DNA from: Benincasa hispida
Lineage: Eukaryota > Streptophyta > Magnoliopsida > Cucurbitales > Cucurbitaceae
Length of the DNA stretch: 64,000 nt
Direction of reading: 5' to 3'
NCBI RefSeq assembly: GCF_009727055.1
Contig: NC_052350.1
Location: forward strand, 22,259,819-22,323,818
Part shown: piece after piece, positions 22,640-33,789 of the stretch
Layout of the letters: each line of letters begins with the position of its first letter
Position numbering within the stretch: position 1 is the stretch's first letter
Notes under the pieces: generated by a model
Database searches by the model: none
What the model saw: only the letters and a program-made list of their open reading frames with translations
Told to the model about the DNA's origin: nothing
Made by a program: the position numbers and the translations under genes

Positions 22640-25600
22640 CTTGCCCTAGATTTACATAATCCGTAGTCCTAGTCTCACTAGGTGATCCTCAAACACTTTA
22701 GCCGTGAGGATCTTTATAAATGCATAAGCTAGATTGTCTTCTGAGGCTATTTGCGTGACAATCACGTCTTCTCGGTATACTATCTTCCTAATGAGATGGA
22801 ATTTACGCTCGTTATGTTTCCCGCACTTATGGCTCCTCGGTTCTTTGGAATTTGCAACTGCTCCATTATTATCACAATAGATGGTGATAGGCAGATGCAT
22901 ATTTGGAACTACTTCCAAATCGATCAGATAACTTCCTTAGCCATATTGCTTATTTTGTTGCTTCATATGTAGCTACATACTCCGCTTCCATGGTGGAGTC
23001 AACGATACAACTTTGCTTTATACTTCTCTATACTACAACTCCTCTATTAAGAATGAATACTAATCCTGAAGTAGATTTTCTAGAATCCACATCAGTTTAA
23101 AAATCAGAATCAGTGTATCCTGTAAGGATCAGATCTTTAGAACCATACACAAGTTTGTAGTCCATCGTTTTCCAAAGATACTCGAGGATGTTCTTAATGA
23201 CAATCCAATGGTCATATCCAAGATTAGACTGAAACCTGCTAACTATTCCAACTGCATAGTAGATGTTCGAACGTGTACACAACATGCCATACATCAAACT
23301 CTCAACTACTGATGCATATGGAATTCGTTTCATAGTGTCAACTTCTTGAGGTGTTTTAGGATATTGTTCCTTAGATAAATGAATTTCATGCCTGAAAGGT
23401 AACTGTCATCTCTTGGAATTTTATATTTTATATCTAGATAACATTTTGTTTATATAAGATTTCTGAGATAATGCTAGCATTTTGTTTTTACGATTCCGAA
23501 TAATTTGGATTTCAAGAACATATTGTGCATCTCCTAAATCTTTCATTTAAAATTGTGATGCTAGCCATCCCTTAACATCAGTAAGAAATCCTACCTCATT
23601 CTCAATGAGTAAGATATCATCAACATATAATATCATAAAAGCTACAGATTTTTTGATAATTTTCTTGTATATACAAGGTTCATCAACGTTCTGTTCAAAA
23701 CCATAAGATTTGATCGCAGTGTCAAATCTTATATTCCAGGATCAAGATGCTTGTTTCAACCCATAAATAGATCTTTTAAGTTTGCAAACCTTTTACTCTT
23801 GACCATGTTCAATGAATCCCTTTGGCCGAGATATATAGATACTTTCTTTAAGATAGCAATTCAAAAAGGCTGTCTTGACGTCCATATACCATATCTCATA
23901 ATCATAAAAGGCCATATAATAGACAAGAATATTCTAATCGACTTAATCATGGCAACAAGAGAGAAAGTTTCTTCGTAGTCTACCCTATCTTTTTGGGTAA
24001 ACTCTTTTGCTACAAGTCTAGACTTGTAGGTCTGTACCTTATCGGCTTGGTCTCATTTCCTCTTGTAGATCCATTTACAACCAGTAGGTTTACCCTATCT
24101 GGTTTATCTATAAGTTTCCAGACAAAATTGAAGTACATAGACTCCATTTCGAGGTTCATGACTTTTATCCACTAGTCTTGATCCATATCTTCCATTGCCT
24201 ATTCGAATGTCAATGAATCATCTAAGCCATCATCAGGTATGATGACCTGAGTTTCTATCAAACCCATGTAACTGTTAGGCTGTTGAACAACTCTCCCACT
24301 ACGTCGAAGCACTTTCAACTCTTGAGAAGGACGTGACTCATCAGACGTACTAATTTCATCAATAACTCTTGTTGATGGACCAACTTGATCAACAACCCTT
24401 GTTTATCTATCTATAATTTTCTTGGACATTTCATTTAATACTAGTTTACTACGAGGTTGATGATTCTTTATGTGGTCCTCCAAGAAAGTAGTGTTTATCG
24501 ATACAAAAACTTTATCATCTTGAGGATTATGAAATACACCACCCTTTGTTTCTTTTGGGTATCCTACAAATAGCCGTACTTTTAAACATCATTCCAGTTT
24601 TTTCAGGTTCTGCACCAATACATGTGTCTGGCATCCCCAATCCTTGAAGTGACATAAACCACCTTTACGCCTTCTCCATAACTCGTACGGTGTTTTGAAA
24701 ACACTTTTTGAGGGAACCATGTTTAAAATATATACTGCAGTCTCTACTACATGTCCCTAAAATGAATTAGATAACTGAATGTAACTTATCATCAAACGAA
24801 CCATGTCCAATAGGGTTCTATTTCTCCTTTCCACTACACCATTTTGTTTGAGGTGTACTCGGTGCTGTGAGCTGAGACTGAATTTTTTGTTCTACAAAAA
24901 AGTCCTGGAATTTCAAGTCCACATACTCCCCACCTCGATCTGATTGAAGCATTTTAATCCTTTTACCTAATTGGTTTTCAACCTCTGCCTTATACTCTTT
25001 GAGCTTTTCAAGGGTTTCAGACTTATGATGTATTGGGTAAATATAGCCATATCTAGAATAATCATCAATAAAAATGATGAAATATTCATACCTACCTTGT
25101 GTCTTGACATTCATCGGACCACAAGGTCTGAATGCACAAACACTAAGGTTTCTTTGACTTTAAGACCTTTTCCCGTAAAATATCTTTTGGTCATCTTACC
25201 CTCAAGATAAGATTCACATGGAGGTAAAGAGTTGTCTTCGATTTAGGAGTCCAGTCTTAACCAATCTCTCAATCTTATTGAGATTTATGTGGTCTTAAGT
25301 ATCAAAGATTGGCATTAGGAGAAACTTTTTGCCTCTTTTTTTGAGTTTCAACTGTTTTAAACATCTCTATATTTAAAAAAACTTTTGCCTTAATTGATTT
25401 TAACATAAGTTATTTTCTAGTTTTATAGAACATATTTTAATACCCTTTGAAATAATGAACACTTCATTAACTTCAAAAGAAACTTTATACTTTTCTTCTA
25501 GAAAAACAAGAGATAGATATTAAGTTACTCCTGATGGCAGGAACATAATAAACATTTTCAAGCAAAATGAATCTATCTTAAAAAAATAACTTCATATCTC

Positions 25601-25690
25601 CCATTGCTTTAGCTGAAACAACCTCTCCGGTCCCTACCTTAAAGGTTACATTGTTGTCTGATGCAACTTTTCACTTTTTCTGATAATTAA
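22640..25690 (-). pseudogene. copia pol of the minus-strand element
   Basis: In minus-strand order: protease-adjacent sequence with TFKVGTGEVVSAKAMGDM (about 25600-25655); LENVYYVPAIRSNLIS (about 25510-25560); the integrase core EYFIIFIDDYSRYGYIYP (25035-25090) with MLQSDRGGEYV (about 24920-24955); an intact RT motif YVDD (23616-23627); the end of RT and start of RNase H with VGIVSRFQSN and LTGYTDSDF (23097-23333); and the RNase H end ITIYCDNNGAVANSKEPRSH (about 22830-22890). The RNase H DSD and integrase blocks are well preserved, but frameshifts and stops separate them. It is the same lineage as the element at 52-58 kb. Confidence 0.85.
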
Positions 25691-25907
25691 TGGTCGTTGC
25701 ACAAACACACACTGTAATGGAAAAAAGATAAGACGTAGAACAATACAAAGAATACACATTAGTCACATACAATAGAGTGATCGCTAGTGCTGAAATATGA
25801 ATTATTTGAATGAACTTAATGGTATCTTTTGAGATAAAATTTAGTGTTAACAATATACTTCATTTTCTATATATTGTAAATAATATCACATACTTGTTCT
25901 AATTGCT

Positions 25908-26091
25908 TAGGGGTGTTCAAATAACTCGACAACCTGAATAACCCGGACTACCCAATCGAAGTTATAAGGGTTGGGTTGGGTTGGGTTAATTTTTTTTAAT
26001 ATTTTTCTAGGTTAGGTTGGGTCTCGGGTTATATTGTTGATAAATTTGGATTGATCCAACCCAACCCGAATTATTAATATTAATACTAGTA

Positions 26092-26126
<35 letters not shown>

Positions 26127-26681
26127 ATAGGATGAGAGTTTTTGTGTGGTGCGACTGTTTCTCCTATCCTCAGTCCCTCTCCCTTGTCCTTGTCCTTCTT
26201 TCAAATTTTTTTGTCTCCTCATCCCTCTTCTAAATCTTCAACTTCGACTTCGATTTCATGTCCATCGCATTGTTTACCTCTCCAATTCTCCCTCTTTCAA
26301 GTTCCAATTTTGTATCCCTCTCGTCTCTAGTATTCTCTCTCGATTTCGTCTGCGTTTCGATAGTTCTGTCTACCTTTTAGTTTTTTTGCTTCACTTTATC
26401 TATTTTGTACAATTTCATGTCTGCTGCACCATCTACCTTCAGTCTTTTGCTTTAGCTGTTTCATTCGTCTACTTCAGCTATTTCGCTCGCTTGTTTCAAT
26501 TATTCTATTCAACTCGACAATCCAACTCAACCCCAGCCTGAATTTTTAGAGTTGGATTAGGTTGGGTTGGAGACCCTATTCAAGCCACTCAGTTAGCCAA
26601 CCCTGACCAACCAAAAAATATAGGTTGGTCCAAGAAAATCTCCCAATCCAACCCATCCCACCTCAATTCGTGTACACCTAT
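25908..26681. repeat. Probable non-autonomous element with GGGTTGGGTT-rich ends
   Basis: The left edge GGGGTGTTCAAATAACTCG (25910-) and the right edge (complement AGGTGTACACGAATTGAGG, ending about 26679) are imperfect inverted repeats. Both are followed inward by GGGTTGGGTTGGGTT / AACCCAACCC stretches in opposite sense. The middle holds an (AAAT)n run and a pyrimidine-rich segment. No transposase is present and no convincing target duplication was found. The boundaries and class are uncertain. Confidence 0.4.
26091..26129. repeat. (AAAT)n microsatellite
   Basis: About nine consecutive AAAT units. Confidence 0.9.
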
Positions 26682-26970
26682 ATAATTACTACACATGAAT
26701 TACTATGCTAATTTTCAAAGTTTAAACAAGCAAATTTTAAAATCTAAAGATAAAAATGAAACTTTTAAATCTAACATCTTTTTTTGACAAAGGAAAAAAA
26801 AGAAAAGAAAAGAAAAAAAATTAAAAAATCCCAAAATCCCAAAATACAATTTAGAAAAAAAGAAGAGTAATATAATTAAATTAACTTCTATCACTGTCTG
26901 TGTCTTTTCTCGAAGGGGATAAACCCAGAGATATGCTCTTAAAAATTGAATTTTGAGAAAAATATTTAAC

Positions 26971-26978
26971 GGATATTC
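26971..26978. promoter_or_regulatory. P1BS element, distal (candidate PHR1-type binding site)
   Basis: GGATATTC fits the palindromic P1BS consensus GNATATNC bound by PHR1-type MYB-CC regulators of phosphate starvation. It lies about 160 bp upstream of the SPX start codon and 15 bp from a second copy. Phosphate-responsive SPX genes are known PHR1 targets; binding here is inferred. Confidence 0.6.
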
Positions 26979-26993
26979 CCGTACTACCCCTTC

Positions 26994-27001
26994 GAATATT
27001 C
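26994..27001. promoter_or_regulatory. P1BS element, proximal
   Basis: GAATATTC is a perfect palindrome matching GNATATNC, about 137 bp before the start codon. Paired with the site at 26971 it makes a plausible phosphate-starvation module for the SPX gene. Confidence 0.6.
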
Positions 27002-27137
27002 TCCCTTTCCGCTTATATTACCGTCTTCCTCGTCTTCCTCGTCTTCCCTCTTTCATTTTCCCCACTAATTTTAACTTCACTCACTTTCCTTCACAATTTT
27101 CTTCCCCATTATCCGATTTTCTTCCATTTTTACACAC

Positions 27138-29678
27138 ATGAAATTCGGGAAAAGTCTCAGCAACCAAATCGAAGAGACCTTGCCGGAATGGCGGGACAAA
27201 TTCCTCTCCTACAAGGACCTTAAGAAGAAGCTCAAACTTGTACAGCCTAAGTCCGGCGACATTAACCGGCCATCCAAAAAGCCCAAGCTCGACGCCGACG
27301 CCGATTCCATCTCCAATGAAGTCATTGATTTCATTACTCTCTTAGAAAAGGAACTCGAGAAATTCAATTCGTTCTTCGTCGAGAAGGAGGAGGAGTACAT
27401 AATCAGATTGAAGGTATTTTTCGTTTATATATATGTCCATTGTTGAAAATTTCGACTGAGGCACTTGATTTTGTGTATTCTAATCTACATTCTGGGTATC
27501 TGCTGATTTCATTTTCTTGATTAGAATCTCGTTAGAGACTGATTGAATTGAACTTTACTTTCGACTAATTGACTAACTGGAACACTGTAGAAGGTATCTT
27601 CAAGCGTTTAATAATTTCACATCACAGAGTAATCCACTGAAACTAAACGTAACTAAACGATGTCGCTTTTGCTTTGCGAGGTCAAAAGACATCCCACCGT
27701 AAACATTTGAAAGAGGGTAGTTAATTATTTTGTTTTAGCTATCAAAATCTAACTTACAAGAAAAGATAACTTACAACCCACCGTTCTTTTCTTTTGTCTC
27801 CTCAAATCTGCTTTCCTTCCTTTTGACTCTTGGAATGAGAATAGAGAGTTAATTTGGCCCACGTTGCAACAACTTTGCCACTTACTCGAGTGTCTAGGGC
27901 TGTACATGACCATGCCTGCCGGCTTATCTTTATCTTTTTGTGTGTTTGGCGGCAATATTTTATGCTTACAGTCATCAGCTTATAATATTTTATTGGTTTT
28001 TAGATCTTGAGTTTTATACGTCATCCGAGCTCTGAAAGTCACAGTTGTTCAACTGTGCCAAATACAACGATACTTTGTCTAATGTAACACTATATTCGTT
28101 TTGGCGATGCCCATTTTGTTTGTTTGAAATTTGAGTTGGACCAGAGAAAATTTTGGTTGAATATTGTATGCCGATTGAAATATTGACAAAGTTGTCTTGG
28201 TTTTTGGTGGGGAATTTAACAGGAGTTACAAGATAGTGTAGCTAAAGCAAAAGACTTTGACGAAGAGTTGATACAAATTCGTAAAGAGATTGTTGACTTT
28301 CATGGCGAGATGGTTTTGTTGGAGAATTACAGTGCTCTTAACTATACAGGTAACCACATGGTTTCTATGGTTGTTCTAACGTCTAAATGATGTCACGACA
28401 TATGCAAAAGCTAATATATTTTTCTCTGTTGCCTACATATTTAAATAGTTGAAAATATCACGGGAATTATTTGCTTTATTCGCTGTCTATTGTTGATTTG
28501 ATTCCCCCATTTCTGCTTCATGTTGTTGTTTACTCTAATTTCGCTCCCCTTACATTTTGTTCATGGTTCACTCTTTACTATTTTCCTGGACGCCTTGTCT
28601 ACCTTAGGACTAGATCAACAACTCTGAATTTTAAGTTATTGAGTTGTGAAGTTTTCAACTTAAATGCTTGAACTCAATCCTCAAGATTATCTACAAACAT
28701 TTCGAGTCTTATTACTGACACCCTTAGGCCTTAGGGGTCTTGGCCAGTTTAACTTTTAATGTCATTGTTGGAAGAAACATACTTAAGTGCATCTTCGGCT
28801 ATATTCATCTTTGTGCGTCTCACCATAGTTTGCTATGTGCCAATCTCTTCATACTTCTTCAAAATATTATTGACTTTTTTTGTTTTTTGTGATTTGAGTG
28901 AGATACACAAAGATGGGTGCATTTTCTCTTGTAGAAATGGTTTCAATTTCTAGATATTTGTGTTGGGATACTCACTTTTTGATGTATGGTCCTAATTCTT
29001 TTCATAAAGGTAATTGCTTTTGGGCTTTCAATTCCTTGGACCTTTCTCTGTGTGTCTATGGTTAGTCCTGTAGGGCTAGCACATTATCTAATATCTGTCA
29101 TGATCAGCTGCACCAAATGCCTCCTTTGCTTTCTGCTCAATTAGCCCCACCACTTCTAAGATTTTATGCTAATTTAATTTACCTGTTTTAATTTACATCC
29201 TCTCATCTTATCTTCAACAGGCCTTGCTAAAATCCTCAAGAAGTATGACAAAAGAACAGGTGCACTTATTCGCCTACCCTTTATACAGAAGGTACTGCAA
29301 CAGCCCTTCTTCACCACAGACCTACTCTATAAGCTTGTCAAAGAGTGTGAGGCAATGCTAGACCGCCTCTTCCCTGCAAATGAACAGCCTGCATTGGCCG
29401 AGGCAGCTGACAGCAATGAGGGATGTGCTCCTAGAGCATCTTCCACAGCCACCCCGAACAACGATGGGATTCTTGGAATGCCTAAGGAACTAGCAGAGAT
29501 TGAGCACATGGAGAGCGTGTATATGAAGAGCACGCTGTCAGCGTTGCGAGTTCTGAAAGAAATTCGAAGTGGAAGCTCGACTGTCAATGAATTTTCATTG
29601 CCACCATTACAGATAAATGGACTAGAGGGGACATGGAAAAAAGTCCCTGTGCTTGAACAGGAAGCCGTAGCTAAGTAG
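27138..29678 (+). CDS. SPX1: SPX domain protein (SPX1/SPX2 type), three exons
   Basis: Exons are 27138-27413, 28223-28349 and 29221-29678, joined at GT/AG boundaries with phases 0 and 1. Together they encode 286 residues, close to the usual 250-290 of the stand-alone SPX class. The start MKFGKSLSNQIEETLPEW is the SPX N-terminus. Tyr25 and Lys29 in SYKDLKKKLK, and the basic block KILKKYDKRTG (about 138-148, exon 3), are the parts of the fold that bind inositol pyrophosphates. The helix LENYSALNYT closes exon 2. The tail ends in LKEIRSGSSTVNEFSLPPLQ, typical of SPX1/SPX2. Known family members are nuclear and, when phosphate is sufficient, bind PHR1 and block its activity. The frame is intact and splice sites are canonical. 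Two P1BS sites and a pyrimidine-rich leader precede it. I am sure of the family; SPX1 versus SPX2 is a guess. Confidence 0.95.
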
Positions 29679-30126
29679 AGTTTGGCTTTCAGAAGATAAC
29701 ATCACTTTATTTCATTACTTTTATGACAGCATCTTGTAAGAATGAATTAGATACTAAAAAACATGTAAAATCTTAAATATAAATCCCCCCAAAAAAATAG
29801 TAAGTTGAAAGGGAGTGTTCTTTTTTCCTGTTTGCCATGTTTTTGTTTGTGGCAGTCAAATGGTTTTATACAAATCTCAGATGCATTTGAGCATTGTAGT
29901 TTGTGATAACAAGGCAGCAAAAGAAAATCACAATGGTAAGTCAACCAGAAAGGAAAGAGAATAGATGTCTTTAACTTAAATAAAAAATTTAGTAGTCTTT
30001 AAAACTTAATTACCATCCTTCCGCGTGTTTCTTTTGTGATGGTCTATACACTTTGGGGTTAGCTAAACGGGTTGAGGAGAGCGAATAGGAAGAGTCGAGC
30101 TTGCCCTCATTGATTTGGCAGATGTC
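29679..30126 (+). other. 3' flank of the SPX gene
   Basis: It probably contains the 3' UTR (AATGAATTAG and AT-rich sequence near 29740-29780). No second gene is visible. The region ends at the ATGTC target site (30122-30126) of the chromovirus. Confidence 0.5.
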
Positions 30127-30558
30127 TGTAAAGCCTCAAATTATTTACACCTATAAACGCAAGGATAGGAAGGGAAATGGCCAGTCAGGTAAGGTGGCAA
30201 AGGGAGAGACAGTCAGTTAGGGACCACAAAACCATTATATAAGGACGGTAGGAGGGAGAAGGAATGGTAGGGAGTATTTTGGGTAGAAGCTGAGAGGGTT
30301 TTTGCAGGAGAGAACCACCCAGCTCTCTCTAATGTGCTGGGTCATTTTGTTTCCATTTTTGCTCTATCATTTTGTTTCTTTAAGAGGAAGTGTTGTTACA
30401 TTTTGGGAGTGTTTATTTCTCTATTTTCGATGACTGTTGGAAGCTTCATGGAGAGTGTTCATAAATAAAATCATCTTTCTTTCATTCATTTGCTTTCTAC
30501 TTGTTTTCTCTTTTATATATTTGTTAGGTTGTTTGTTGCAGGGAAGAAGAACCTAACA
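30127..30558 (+). repeat. 5' LTR of the chromovirus
   Basis: TG...CA ends and high similarity to 35070-35502 along its whole length. A TATATAAGGA box (about 30236-30245) in the first third is the likely core promoter of the element. Confidence 0.95.
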
Positions 30559-30560
30559 AG

Positions 30561-30573
30561 TGGTATCAGAGCC
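30561..30573 (+). other. Primer binding site of the chromovirus
   Basis: TGGTATCAGAGCC two bases after the LTR is the exact initiator-tRNA-Met complementary primer site of plant LTR retrotransposons. Confidence 0.9.
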
Positions 30574-30600
30574 CACTTCAACTTGGGGTGAACTAGAGCT

Positions 30601-31660
30601 ATGACTCAAAAGCAAATAGAGGAAAGAATGGAGAAGAACGAGAAGGAGATTTTAGAAGTGAAGAAGATGTTGGAATTATGCAAAAATATCGAAAAGCTCA
30701 CGGAGGAGATGAGGGAGAGCAACTTAGCTCGGAAGGTTGGGGAATCAGGGACTACCGATGGTTGGCGGTTGAAACTCAAGGGCAAGATCGAAGAGGCTGA
30801 CTCATCACCAAACCCCGGGATGGAGGGATCGGATAAGAGTAAATATAAGAGGCTGGAAATACCCGTTTTCGCTGGAGAAAACTCGAGATCTTGGGTGTAT
30901 AGAGCAGAACACTACTTCGAGATTCATGAGTTGTTAGATCTGGAGAAGGTGAAGGTAGTTGTAATCAGCTTTGGACCAGATGAGGTTGACTGGTTTTGTT
31001 GGAGTCACAATCGGAAGACGATCAATACATGAGAGGAGCTGAAGAGAAGGATGTTCGAATACTTCAGGCCGACTAGAGAAGGAAGCTTGGGTGCGGAGTT
31101 GCTGAGGATAAGGCAAGAAGGCTTATACGCAGATTACGTAAAGAAGTTTGTAACGTATTCGACCCCCATTCCAGACTTGATAGAAGATGTTTTCAAAGAT
31201 ACCTTCATAAATGAGCTGGAACCTACGCTAAGGGCAGAGGTTATTAGTCGAAAACCAACCACCCTGAAGGAATGTATGCACGAAGCCCAGTTGGTGAGTG
31301 ATAGGAACATGGCCCTAAAACTAGCACTAGTGGACTTGGCAGTAGGTGGGCCGGGCAAGAAAGAAGCCCAAATGAAAGAATGGAGAACCTCTAAAAGAAA
31401 GAGCGAGAGAATGATGAATGTTCAAGCGACAAAATGCATCACATTACCAGTGAAAGGTAACATCGTGAAGAGAGATCCTCCCATGAAGCGCCTATCTGAC
31501 AGTGAGTTTCGTGACCGATTGGATAAGGGGCTTTGTTTAAGATGCAATGAAGTACGCACCCGACCATAGATGCAAAGTCAAGGAAAACCGTGAGTTGATG
31601 CTGTTCATTACCAACAAAGAAGAGGAAACGATCGAGGACGAAGAGGAAGGAGAATAGTTG
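30601..31660 (+). pseudogene. Chromovirus gag with zinc knuckle, broken
   Basis: The start ATG is 28 bases past the primer site. The N-terminus is a charged coiled-coil-like stretch (EERMEKNEKEILEVKKML). The capsid part runs through YKRLEIPVFAGEN, AEHYFEIHEL and, after an in-frame TGA at about 31030 (probably from TGG), FEYFRPTREGSLGAELL and LEPTLRAEVISRKPTTLKE. The zinc knuckle starts GLCLRCNE at about 31530 and then loses two bases near 31548. The frame shifts, and the remaining HRCK part reads in another frame. It is non-functional. Confidence 0.85.
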
Positions 31661-31679
31661 AAAGAAATGAAAGCCATAG

Positions 31680-33580
31680 AGGACGAAGAGAAAGCAAAGA
31701 TTACTTTGAGGTCCATGTTTGGACTGTCCGACTGAGGAACGATGAAGCTAAAAGGGAAGTTGAAGGGAAAAGAAGTCCTCGTGCTAATAGATTGTGGAGC
31801 AACCCACAACTTTGTTCATTAGAAAATAGTAAGAGAGCTGCACCTCCCAGTCGACAAGAAGAACTTCAATGTGGTGATTGGGAATAGTACGACCATATAA
31901 GGGGAAGGACTATGCAAAGTTGTGGAGCTGAATCTTCCCACTCTAACCGTGAAGGCTGACTTCCTTGCCATTGATCTTGGGCAAATGGACCTGGTGTTAG
32001 GGATGCCATGGCTATGTATAACATGGTTTATGGGAATACATTGGCCTTCACTAACCATGTCTTTTTTGGCAGGTAACTCACAGGTTATATTATGCGATGA
32101 TCCATCATTGACCAAGTCAGAAGTATCATTCAAAGCCTTGGCAAAAACATGGCAAGCGAAGGACCATGGATTTTTAATTGAATTCCAGAATTTTGAGTTT
32201 GAAAATGATGGGGAAGAAGAGGAGGAAGTAAGGGGGGAGAATTACCAGTCATGATCAAAGCCCTATTAGAACAAAGCGAGGTCATGTTTGAAGCACCTAC
32301 AACCCTACCCCCAAGAAGAGCTGTAGACCACTATATACTGACATGTGCAAGCCAAAAACCCATCAACGTGAGGCCCTACAAGTATGACCATAGCCAGAAA
32401 AAAGAGACTGGAAACTAGTCGAGGAGATGCTGAAGGCAGGGATCATATGGCCGAGCCATAGCCCCTACTCTAGCCCTGTATTGTTAGTTAAGAAGAAAGA
32501 CGGATGATAGAGGTTTTGTGTTGACTACCAAAAGCTGAATCAGGCCACGATGTCCGATAAATTCCCCATTCCAGTAATAGAAGAGCTCTTAGATGAGTTA
32601 CATGACGCAGCTGTATATTCCAAGCTCGATCTGAGGTCTGGCTATTGTTAGATTCGAATGAGTGAGGGGGATATCGAGAAGACGACGTTCAAAACTCACG
32701 AAGGACATTATGAGTTCTTAGTGACGCCTTTTGGGCTAACAAACGCACCAGCTACCTTCCAATCACTCATGAACCAGGTATTTCGACCATTCCTTTGTAG
32801 ATTTGTCTTAGTCTTTTTTAATGATATTTTGGTTTACAACCCTAATATCTCGATACATGAAACTCATTTGGGGCTAGTGTTCAACATCTTTCACGACATA
32901 AATTGTTTGCCAACAAGAAGAAATGCACATTTTGTCAAACCACAATTCAATATTTAGGCCATTGGATTTCAGCACAAGGAGGGGAAGTCGATGATGGTAA
33001 GATCAAAGTAATGAGAGAATGGCCCCAATCGAAGAGCGTGACCGAGCTGAGGGGTTTCTTGGGGCTCATTAGTTATTATAGAAGGTTTGTGTAGAGTTAT
33101 GGGAGCATTACAGCCCCCTTCAGAAGAATTCATTTGTGTGGGAAGAAGAAGCCACACAGGCGTTCGATAAGCTGAAGCAAGCCATGGTGACAGCCCCAGT
33201 ATTAGCTCTTCCCGATTTCTCCAAGTCATTTGTTATAGAGACCGATGCCTTCGGGTTCGGGTTAGGTGCTATGCTATCTCAAGAGTCGAAACCTATAGCT
33301 TATTTCAGTCAAAAGTTATTAGCAAGGGCCCAAGCCAAATCCATATATGAGAAAGAGTTGATGGCTGTAGTGCTACAGTGCAAAAGTGGAGACGCTACTT
33401 GCTAGGGAACAAGTTCACCGTGATATCATACCAAAAAGCTCTCAAGTTTTTGATTGAACAACGTGAAGTCTAACCACAATTCCAGAGGTGGTTGACAAAG
33501 CTGCTAGGGTATGATTTTATGATACTCTATCAATTGGGCTTGCAAAACAAAGTTGCTGATGCCTTATCTAGAGTGCCAAA
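31680..33580 (+). pseudogene. Chromovirus protease, reverse transcriptase and RNase H
   Basis: The protease motif is LIDCGATHNF (about 31783-31812), with Cys where Ser is usual. The RT begins [26 protein letters not shown] (about 32427). It continues with [17 protein letters not shown] and SKLDLRSGY followed by a stop where CAG is expected (about 32650). Then come FGLTNAPATFQSLMNQVF and the catalytic box as FFNDIL (about 32815-32832), where two aspartates are normal. RNase H shows [15 protein letters not shown] (33239-33283), YEKELMAVV and NKVADALSRV. Stops and frameshifts separate these blocks. The order RT then RNase H before integrase is Ty3/gypsy. Confidence 0.9.
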
Positions 33581-33789
33581 TTCAGCGAAATTTTGTGTCT
33601 TAACAACCTCCACCCTAGTAGACATTGAGGTAGTGCTGAAAGAAGTGGAAGAAGACGAGGAGCTCCAAGGGATAGTAGCCATCTTGAAGAAGGATCCGAA
33701 GGGAAAACCTAAGTATAAATGGCAGCACGACATGTTACCATACAAAGACAGATTGGTGCTATCTAGGAATTCTAGCTTGATTCCTTCAT

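Larger units (their letters stand above)
21770..25690 (-). mobile_element. Truncated minus-strand copia element of the family-A lineage
   Basis: Read on the minus strand, protease, integrase, reverse transcriptase and RNase H remnants run from about 25690 down to 22640. A polypurine tract (CAAGTGGGAGTT on the minus strand, plus coordinates 22518-22529) and a family-A LTR starting at 22517 follow. The LTR is cut short near 21770, and the 5' LTR and gag are absent beyond about 25690. This copy ties the family-A solo LTRs at 7655 and 8490 to a copia pol. Many stops are present. Confidence 0.85.

Noticed and set aside
26146..26541. 131-residue plus-strand open frame upstream of the SPX gene
   Set aside because: It translates a CT-rich low-complexity stretch inside a repeat, is Phe/Leu/Ser-rich, overlaps another frame of similar quality and has no domain.
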